From: CAZZKG01 sp964654825
Lineage (GTDB): Bacteria; Gemmatimonadota; CAZMKB01
Assembly (NCBI GenBank): GCA_964654825.1
Contig: CAZZKG010000077.1
Span: 1 to 14,039, forward strand
Reading direction: 5' to 3'
DNA length: 14,039 nt
Below are positions 6,080 through 11,996 of this stretch, one piece after another (positions within the stretch are counted from its first letter, which is position 1; the number at the start of each line of letters is the position of its first letter). Below the pieces are notes generated by a model that was not told the origin of the DNA, searched no databases, and saw only the letters and a list, made by a program, of their open reading frames with translations. The translations under genes were made by a program, and so were the position numbers.

Positions 6080-7630
6080 TCATTCTCCTCCTTCCTCTTC
6101 CTCCGCTCCTTCCCCTTCACCGGAGGTTGAATCAGAATCCGCTCCGGATGTCGTATCCAGAACACTATCGGTGAAACTGAAAAGGTCATCCTCACGTACC
6201 GAATACTCCGGGATCATTTCATAATCCAGCAACTCATCTTCATAAAACGAGGTTACTTTCGGCTCGATTTCAAGGCCCAGGAAAATCCTCGCATAATCAG
6301 CATAGCGGGTCCCATCGTACCTGGAGATAACTTCCCTGAATGCCGCTTCGGCTGCAAGTGAATCTGCCATCTTCTCGTCCAGTATCAGGGCAATTGCATA
6401 GGCAGCTCTTGGCGACCACTCACTGTCCGGGTAACGATTCACCAGCCGGGTGTATGCGTCGAGCGCCCCCGGGAAATCCTTCATCTGAAGAAACAGGAAC
6501 TCTCCTTTGAGGAACAGAGCATCGGGCTCCTTTTCCTCGTCACCTCTGGCGATGATGTCTTCGAGCCTGTCATACCGGGTGAGTTCGACACACATTTCAC
6601 GTGCCTTTTTCCCGTACTCGGAGTTTTTGGATTCTCTGTATGATGAGGTGAAATGCTTCTTCGCACTCGAAAGGTCCGACCGTTCTTCGAGTTCGATCAT
6701 ACCGCAGTGGTACCACGCTTCGGCAGCGGTCTCGGTCTCTGGAAAACCGATGGCGAGTTTTTTATATTCCTCAAGTGCCCTCTCCACATCCCCTGACGCA
6801 TCGAGCTCTTCGGCTAACATCGCTCGCGCTTTCATCAGATCATCGGGTTCGAGATCTGTTTCGATCAGTTCTTCCAGCTTGACGATCGCGAGCGCGTGAT
6901 CACCAGCCCTGGAGAGCGAGGAGGCGAGCCAGAAGTAACTCTCCGTCCTCATTGCAAAAGAACCGGTCGCCTCGGCCAGCTCGGTGAAACTGGCCATAGC
7001 CTCCTCATACCTGCCGAGGTGAAACTGGCACTGCGCGAGCAGGAATATCGCCCTGTCCATCATCGAACGGTTCCGTTTTTTCTCGAGGAAGAGAGTGAGG
7101 CTCTCGACCGCGTCTTCGTACCGTTCGAGAAGCATCTGTGTCTCCGCCATCCTGAAGAGCACACCCTTCTCCTCCGAGTACCCGGGATAGTCCTCGATTA
7201 GCTGTTGAAACTGGCTCGTGGCGTTATCGTAATTGTCCATTTCGAGGTAGGAGAGGCCCAGGTAGTAGATCGCTTCCCGGTTGAGTTCGCTCTCCGGATA
7301 ATTGGTAAGCAGGGAGTTGAGAGTCTTCACCGCTTCGTAATAGGATCCTTTCTCATACAGAGCTCTTCCCATGAGCAGTATCGCATCGTCCACATGCTTG
7401 CTCCCGGGATAGTCACTGATAACTTTGAGGCATTTCTGAATTGATTCCTCAAATGACTTGACTGCATTCGGTGGAACTTTTTCGGAGTCTGATTTTTCCT
7501 TCACTTCCAGACCTTCGTTGAAATGCTTCCTGGCACTGAAAAAGGTATTGTAATAGACACACTCCGAGGTTACCACGATACTGAAAAGCGCCAGAGCCCG
7601 GAGTGCAGTATGCCAGCTCGACTTTTTCAT
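6080..7630 (-). CDS. TPR-repeat envelope protein, probable lipoprotein
   Basis: The 516-aa product begins MKKSS, followed by a hydrophobic stretch and VTSEC-VYYNTFF, suggesting a lipidated Cys24. The residue before the cysteine is Glu, which is not canonical for signal peptidase II. After YYNTFFSARKHFNEG the protein is a long array of TPR units of the BamD/YbgF 'outer membrane assembly' type (ALYEKGSYYEAVKTLNSLL, SYLEMDNYDNATSQFQQLI, QFHLGRYEEAMASFTEL and others) to about residue 450. The tail from about 490 is Asp/Ser then Gly/Glu-rich and disordered-looking. Such repeats are protein-binding scaffolds; I cannot name the partner. Its ATG overlaps the amidase stop as ATGA, and its last codons form the Shine-Dalgarno of pyrK. 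A cell-envelope role is inferred from the leader and the amidase and RlpA neighbours. Confidence 0.88.
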   Translation of the reverse strand: MKKSSWHTALRALALFSIVVTSECVYYNTFFSARKHFNEGLEVKEKSDSEKVPPNAVKSFEESIQKCLKVISDYPGSKHVDDAILLMGRALYEKGSYYEAVKTLNSLLTNYPESELNREAIYYLGLSYLEMDNYDNATSQFQQLIEDYPGYSEEKGVLFRMAETQMLLERYEDAVESLTLFLEKKRNRSMMDRAIFLLAQCQFHLGRYEEAMASFTELAEATGSFAMRTESYFWLASSLSRAGDHALAIVKLEELIETDLEPDDLMKARAMLAEELDASGDVERALEEYKKLAIGFPETETAAEAWYHCGMIELEERSDLSSAKKHFTSSYRESKNSEYGKKAREMCVELTRYDRLEDIIARGDEEKEPDALFLKGEFLFLQMKDFPGALDAYTRLVNRYPDSEWSPRAAYAIALILDEKMADSLAAEAAFREVISRYDGTRYADYARIFLGLEIEPKVTSFYEDELLDYEMIPEYSVREDDLFSFTDSVLDTTSGADSDSTSGEGEGAEEEEGGE

Positions 7631-9132
7631 CCATTTACCTTGTGGTTGTAAGATTCGATGTACTTCGTCAGGCCCAGGAATATATGATTCACCATTTTCC
7701 GGAGATATGCATCATCAGTGATCTGCGAACGGTCTTTTCTGTTTGAGATATATGCGAGTTCTATCAGGATCGACGGCATGTACACCCCGTTCAGGACATA
7801 GAACCCGGCCTGCTTCACGTGACTCCTCTCGACCGCCAGTCCGTCGGAGATTTCACGGACGATCACCTGGGCACACTGGTATGATTCGGTGAGGAACTCA
7901 TTCTGAGCCAGGTCCCAGAATATAAACTGGATGTCGCCGAGGGTCGCCGGATCGAGATCGGGCCTCTCGTATTTCAAACTCATGTTCTCCCGGTGCGCGA
8001 CGGCACGCTCTTCGTCCGTCTTCGCCTCGGAGAGGAAATACACCTCGAAACCTCGGAGGTTCTTCGTCGTTGAAGAGTTGCAGTGGATGCTCACGAAGAT
8101 ATCGGCCCCGTCCTCGTTCGCGTGGTCGGTCCTTACGGACAACGGCACGAAGGAATCATCCTTTCTCGTCAGATTGACTTCGAGACCCTCTGCTTCCAGC
8201 ATCTTCGCAAGCATCTTCGACGCCTTGAGGTTGATATTTTTCTCCATGAGTCTCCCGTCGGCGACCGCCCCGGGATCCTTACCACCATGGCCGGGATCTA
8301 TCATGACCGACCCGATGCTGAAATCCCTGGTTTTCACTCTCTCTTCGGGAATACCGGCCGATACGGGCACCTCACCCTCACCCACGGATTTGCCCGCGAA
8401 CGTGATACGCAGACCGGTCGGGTGCGTCATCTCGGCGACCCGATATCGTTCAGCCCGCCAATCCAGGTAAAACATGAGCTGCGCCCCATCGGAATAAGGG
8501 AGAACCTGAACCGAGTCCACATATCCGCTCTGCATGATGGAATCCTCGATGGCAGAGCTGATTCTTGTCTGGAACAGATTGAGGAGGAATGACCCGGGCC
8601 TCGAGTTGTCGAGTGCAAACTTAACCGGAGATGTCGTGAGGAGTGTAATGTGTGTGGATGTCCTCCCGATCTCCACCTTGAAACTCTTGAGAAAAGCGAA
8701 ATCCCTGATATCCCTCAGCACGCGGCCTTCCCTGTCGTAGGTAAAGATATCGGGGAAGAGTTCGGTAAGATCCGAGGTAAGAAACCTGAGTGGGATGAGA
8801 AAGACCCCGCCATCGAAAGCGGGCGGCGAAGGAAGACTGTAAATCCTCCTGCCGGTTCTGTAGTAGGGTGATCCATGAGTGAATTCGGTAATCTCACCGC
8901 CGAAATCCCAGGAGACAGCCAGGTCATCTTCACTCACGCTCACGGTACCGCCCAGTATCCGGCTGAGCCGTTCGAGATCGAACACCCTGTCGCCATGATA
9001 GACTCTGGTCGGAATCGTAACCGACTTCCCCCGGAAGGATATAGAGATGTCTTCAAGATCGCCGCTGAGTATCTGCGCCCGGGAGAGGACTCCCAGGACG
9101 ACGAACGCGACCAGCCATCTCTTCATACTCAC
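7627..9132 (-). CDS. N-acetylmuramoyl-L-alanine amidase with N-terminal stalk and AMIN-like domains
   Basis: This exported zinc amidase cuts the bond between MurNAc and the stem peptide of peptidoglycan. The 501-aa product has a signal peptide (MSMKRWLVAFVVLGVLSRAQ). A copper-amine-oxidase-N-like stalk domain follows at about 28-132 (VTIPTRVYHGDRVFDLERLS ... FLIPLRFL), then an AMIN-like beta region at about 148-247 and Amidase_3 at about 276-493. Zinc ligands are His282 (IDPGHGGKDPGA), Glu297 (MEKNINL) and His350 (SIHCN); the catalytic Glu459 lies in ILIELAYISN. I chose the GTG at 9132, which overlaps the smpB stop as GTGA with GGGGGA 8 nt upstream; the ATG two codons later (9126) is nearly as good. 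It overlaps the TPR gene by 4 nt. An AmiC/AmiA-like role in daughter-cell separation is inferred, not shown. Confidence 0.95.
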   Translation of the reverse strand: MSMKRWLVAFVVLGVLSRAQILSGDLEDISISFRGKSVTIPTRVYHGDRVFDLERLSRILGGTVSVSEDDLAVSWDFGGEITEFTHGSPYYRTGRRIYSLPSPPAFDGGVFLIPLRFLTSDLTELFPDIFTYDREGRVLRDIRDFAFLKSFKVEIGRTSTHITLLTTSPVKFALDNSRPGSFLLNLFQTRISSAIEDSIMQSGYVDSVQVLPYSDGAQLMFYLDWRAERYRVAEMTHPTGLRITFAGKSVGEGEVPVSAGIPEERVKTRDFSIGSVMIDPGHGGKDPGAVADGRLMEKNINLKASKMLAKMLEAEGLEVNLTRKDDSFVPLSVRTDHANEDGADIFVSIHCNSSTTKNLRGFEVYFLSEAKTDEERAVAHRENMSLKYERPDLDPATLGDIQFIFWDLAQNEFLTESYQCAQVIVREISDGLAVERSHVKQAGFYVLNGVYMPSILIELAYISNRKDRSQITDDAYLRKMVNHIFLGLTKYIESYNHKVNG

Positions 9133-9623
9133 CTGTGTTTTCCCCCGAAGTGTTCGGCTTCACCGATCTCCCTCTGAGCCGAACGTTTTTTCAGATCTTC
9201 CCGTTTGTCAAAAAGCCTTTTACCCTTCGCAAGAGCGATGGACACTTTCGCCCACCCTCCGACGAGCCCCACCTCGAGAGGAACGAGCGTCAAACCCCGC
9301 TCCCGGATTTTCCCGTAAAGACGGGCGATTTCCTTCTTGTGAAGGAGAAGTTTTTTGGGTCTCTCGGGATTGTGATTGAACACACCACCCTTTTCATAGG
9401 GTGAGATACGAAAGTTGTGGAGAAACGCTTCACCTCCTTCAATGGAGGCGTACGAGTCTTTGAAGTTACACTTCCCCTGTCTCAGAGATTTGATCTCCGA
9501 CCCGAGTAAAACGAGCCCCGCCTCGAAGACCTCTAATATATGGTAGTCGTGGCGGGCTTTTTTGTTCCGGCTGAGCACTTTGATAACGAACCTCCTGATT
9601 GCCGGCTGGTGGTCCTGGGCCAC
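9129..9623 (-). CDS. smpB: SsrA-binding protein SmpB
   Basis: SmpB binds tmRNA and places it in stalled ribosomes for trans-translation. The 164-aa product is slightly longer than usual (about 150-160). Family motifs are plain: KVLSRNKKARHDYHI, FEAGLVLLGSEIKSLRQGK, FKDSYASIEGGEAFLHNFRISPY, NHNPERPKKLLLHKKEI, LTLVPLEVGLVGGWAKVSIALAKGK and the terminal KREDLKKRSAQREI. The GTG at 9623 has AAGAGG 8 nt upstream. A perfect AGGAGG lies inside the frame (9596-9591), 12 nt before another GTG (9578) at the V of KVLS, so a 149-aa start is possible. It is the first gene of the smpB-to-pyrF run. No tmRNA gene is seen next to it. Confidence 0.97.
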   Translation of the reverse strand: MAQDHQPAIRRFVIKVLSRNKKARHDYHILEVFEAGLVLLGSEIKSLRQGKCNFKDSYASIEGGEAFLHNFRISPYEKGGVFNHNPERPKKLLLHKKEIARLYGKIRERGLTLVPLEVGLVGGWAKVSIALAKGKRLFDKREDLKKRSAQREIGEAEHFGGKHR

Positions 9624-9643
9624 TTACAAAGCCTCTTCGACTT

Positions 9644-9672
9644 ATATTATTCTCTGCCGGACCAAAAGGCAA
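9644..9672 (-). promoter_or_regulatory. Candidate promoter of the smpB-amidase-TPR-pyrKD-rlpA-pyrF operon
   Basis: On the minus strand, TTGCCT (9672-9667) and TAATAT (9649-9644) are 17 nt apart, each matching four of six consensus bases. The start would fall near 9637, giving a leader of about 14 nt that still includes the AAGAGG before the GTG at 9623. No other promoter-like pair stands out in the 263-nt divergent gap. The rest of that gap (9673-9886) holds an inverted repeat at 9750-9779 and the ribosome binding site of the plus-strand gene. Confidence 0.45.
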
Positions 9673-9749
9673 GGGGAAGCTTCAGGACGAGCAAGAACTT
9701 CCGGGAGTGGAGGTACCTCTCCGGCCCGGGGACACGGCGGCACGCGAAT

Positions 9750-9779
9750 TGCGTTTTTTTCTCTCTGTAAATAAACGCA
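9750..9779. repeat. 7-bp inverted repeat in the divergent intergenic region
   Basis: TGCGTTT (9750-9756) and AAACGCA (9773-9779) are perfect inverted copies separated by 16 nt, and GTGTTTTT follows on the plus strand. An alternative smaller hairpin, ACGC-GAATT-GCGT followed by seven T, overlaps it (9742-9760). No plus-strand gene lies upstream for it to terminate, so an operator between the two divergent genes is as likely as a terminator. Confidence 0.35.
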
Positions 9780-9886
9780 GTGTTTTTCAGAACATGTGCA
9801 GGGACGGGTTTCGTCGTGGAACGCTTTCCTCCGGAATCCGCCGTCTCACAACGGTCAAGATGCGCCCCGGGCCGTAAGGAGGCACA

Positions 9887-11752
9887 ATGAAACTCTCATG
9901 GATAAAGTCGGCCTTTTTATTCCTGTCGCTTCTCTCTTGGGTGACGCGACCAGTTTTCGGTCAGATCCCGTCAGATTTCCCTGAGATAACGCTCGGCGTT
10001 TCGGACGATCCCGTTCCGGGGTACGTCTTCCTCAGCGACTGGCCCTTTTTCCAGCAGTCGGATTACGGCCGTTTCCTGATGATGCTCGACAATTCCGGCT
10101 ATCCGGCCTACTGGATGAGACTCGAGACGCCGATGAACCTGGACTTCAAACAGCTCGAAGACGGTAATCTCTCCTACAACGATATGAGGGAATTCGCCGT
10201 ACTCGACAAAGAATTCACCATGCTTTACTCCTACGCCGCAGGGAACGGAATAGTCACGGATGTGCATGAAATACGCATCCTTCCCGACGGGCACGCACTT
10301 CTCCTCGGATGGACGACCAGGAGGGTGGACATGACGGCCTACGGAGGTCATTCCGACGCGCTGCTTCAGGATTACCTGATACAGGAGGTCGACACCTTGG
10401 GAACCGTGTACTGGCAATGGAATACCGCTGATCACTTCGACATAGAGGATACCACACCTGACATCGACCTGACCGGGGTCTTCATCGACTGGGTGCACTG
10501 CAATGCCATCGAGGTCGACACCGACGGGAACATACTTCTTTCGAGCAGGCATCTCGATGAGATCACGAAAATCGATCGAGGGACCGGGGAGGTGATCTGG
10601 CGACTCGGTGGGAAGAAATCCAGGAACAATCAGTTCGTTTTTACGAACGATTTTCTCGTGGAGAGCGGTGACACACTGTTCTGGGGTTTCTCTCACCAGC
10701 ACGGCATCAGGAGGCTTGGAAACGGTCACATCGTTCTCTTCGACAACGGTAACCTGAAAGATCCCCCATTCAGTCGCGTCGTGGAGTACTCGCTCGATGA
10801 GGTTGAGATGACCGCAACGAAGGTCTGGGAGTACAGGAACGACCCTGATGTCTTCTCTCAGGAGATGGGTTTCGCCCAGAGGCTCCCCAGCGGAAACACC
10901 CTGATCGGCTGGGGCGGGGAGATGGATCACAATCTTGCCGCAACGGAAGTCCGCCCGGACGGGAGCAAGACTTTCGAGGTGTCGTTCCCGGAAGACATCG
11001 TGAGCTACCGGGCCTTCAAATTCATCGTGAACATGGCGGCCGTAACACGCGATGTCACAACCCCCGGTGTATACGATTTCAACGAACCCGATAACTCCAC
11101 GGGCGTTTCGATGAACGTGCAGCAACTCGCCGGTACGGGCACCATTACTGTTTCTGAACACTATTACGCTCCGCATCTGCAGGATTTTACTTCGGGGACC
11201 GAACCCGATTCGGTCTGTGATCTACGCTGGGTGGTGACAGCAGGAGGGGCATCCGGGATCGAAGCGACGATCCGTCTGGATATAGACAGGTTGCCTGAGA
11301 TAACCGACCCTTCACACGCAACACTCTACCGTCGCCCGGAGGAGGGAGAGGGATCGTTCGCACCCGTACCGACAACATACATGCCGGCGGACTTCGTCCT
11401 CGAGGCGTCCTTCCCGGGTATAGGTGAGTGGATGGTCGGTTACCGTTCGGCACTGGGAGGTTTCGACGAGTCACCGCCCCCCATGCCAAAGGTCGCCCGC
11501 CTGGGGCAGAATGTGCCCAACCCGTTCAACGGAGACACGGTTATCCGTTACGCGGTCCCCGAGAGAGGACCGGTCTCCCTGAAGGTCTATGACATGCTCG
11601 GTCGCTTTGTGGCCACGCTCGCAGACGGTGAAGTCGAGGCCGGCGTGCATGATGCGGTATTCGAGATGGGAAACAGGCCCAGCGGGGTTTATCTGTACCA
11701 GTTGAAGTGGCATGGCAGGACATATCGTCGAAAGATGGTGATACTTCGTTGA
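9887..11752 (+). CDS. Secreted arylsulfotransferase-family protein with C-terminal type IX/FlgD-Ig-like sorting domain
   Basis: The 621-aa product has a signal peptide (MKLSWIKSAFLFLSLLSW ... VFG, about 1-25). Residues about 40-385 match the arylsulfotransferase (ASST) propeller family: HEIRILPDGHALLLGW, DWVHCNAIEVDTDGNILLSS, ITKIDRGTGEVIWRLGG, FSHQHGIRRLGNGHIVLFDNGN and QRLPSGNTLIGWGG, with His127, His204, His272 and nearby Arg275/276 as candidate active-site residues. ASST enzymes move sulfuryl groups between phenols without PAPS; the substrate here is unknown. A beta-rich middle region (about 387-534) is unassigned. Residues 535-621 (LGQNVPNPFNGDT ... YDMLGR ... PSGVYLYQL ... KMVILR) are a classic FCB-type C-terminal sorting/FlgD-Ig domain, so the protein is probably surface-bound or released. 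TAAGGAGG lies 4 nt before the ATG. It is divergent from smpB. Confidence 0.88.
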   Translation: MKLSWIKSAFLFLSLLSWVTRPVFGQIPSDFPEITLGVSDDPVPGYVFLSDWPFFQQSDYGRFLMMLDNSGYPAYWMRLETPMNLDFKQLEDGNLSYNDMREFAVLDKEFTMLYSYAAGNGIVTDVHEIRILPDGHALLLGWTTRRVDMTAYGGHSDALLQDYLIQEVDTLGTVYWQWNTADHFDIEDTTPDIDLTGVFIDWVHCNAIEVDTDGNILLSSRHLDEITKIDRGTGEVIWRLGGKKSRNNQFVFTNDFLVESGDTLFWGFSHQHGIRRLGNGHIVLFDNGNLKDPPFSRVVEYSLDEVEMTATKVWEYRNDPDVFSQEMGFAQRLPSGNTLIGWGGEMDHNLAATEVRPDGSKTFEVSFPEDIVSYRAFKFIVNMAAVTRDVTTPGVYDFNEPDNSTGVSMNVQQLAGTGTITVSEHYYAPHLQDFTSGTEPDSVCDLRWVVTAGGASGIEATIRLDIDRLPEITDPSHATLYRRPEEGEGSFAPVPTTYMPADFVLEASFPGIGEWMVGYRSALGGFDESPPPMPKVARLGQNVPNPFNGDTVIRYAVPERGPVSLKVYDMLGRFVATLADGEVEAGVHDAVFEMGNRPSGVYLYQLKWHGRTYRRKMVILR

Positions 11753-11859
11753 GGGATGAGGAGGCGAAGGCCGGACACTGTGAGTGAGCCCCCGGCGCCG
11801 ACAGAATCTATTCTCGTTGTGAAGCGAGCTGGGGAACCTGCGGGAAGCTGATGTGGCGC

Positions 11860-11889
11860 TTGACAGTGAATCGACTTCTGGTATATTAT
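11860..11889 (+). promoter_or_regulatory. Promoter of tRNA-Leu
   Basis: TTGACA (11860-11865) is followed after 16 nt by TATATT (11882-11887) with an extended -10 TG (TGGTATATT); TATTAT at 11884-11889 with 18 nt spacing is an alternative. The transcript would start a few bases before the tRNA at 11903. The 107 nt between the end of the arylsulfotransferase-like gene and this promoter (11753-11859) contain no gene and no convincing terminator. Confidence 0.75.
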
Positions 11890-11902
11890 GGAATTCGAGT
11901 GT

Positions 11903-11989
11903 GCCGAAGTGGTGGAACTGGTAGACACGCTGCGTTCAGGGCGCAGTTGGGGCAACCCAGTCGGGGTTCGACTCCCCGCTTCGGCACCA
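11903..11989 (+). tRNA. tRNA-Leu (anticodon CAG)
   Basis: This class II tRNA has acceptor stem GCCGAAG/CTTCGGC, D stem GTG/CAC with GGTAGACAC in the loop region, and anticodon stem CTGCG/CGCAG with loop TTCAGGG (anticodon CAG, reads CTG). The variable arm is long (TTGGGGCAACCCAGT) and the T arm is CGGGG-TTCGACT-CCCCG. Discriminator A is followed by an encoded CCA (11987-11989). It has its own promoter and converges on the sulfatase-like gene, whose stop lies only 7 nt away. Confidence 0.97.
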
Positions 11990-11996
11990 TTTATTT

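Noticed and set aside
9624..9886. tmRNA (ssrA) gene next to smpB
   Set aside because: The 263-nt gap shows no tRNA-like acceptor/T-arm ends and no tag reading frame.
9971..11176. Minus-strand open frame of 401 codons inside the arylsulfotransferase-like gene
   Set aside because: It is a mirror of the coding bias of the plus-strand gene, has low-complexity composition and lacks a convincing start context.
11753..11859. Terminator after the arylsulfotransferase-like gene
   Set aside because: The only inverted repeats are 4-5 bp (for example AGAA-TCTA-TTCT) with no T-run.
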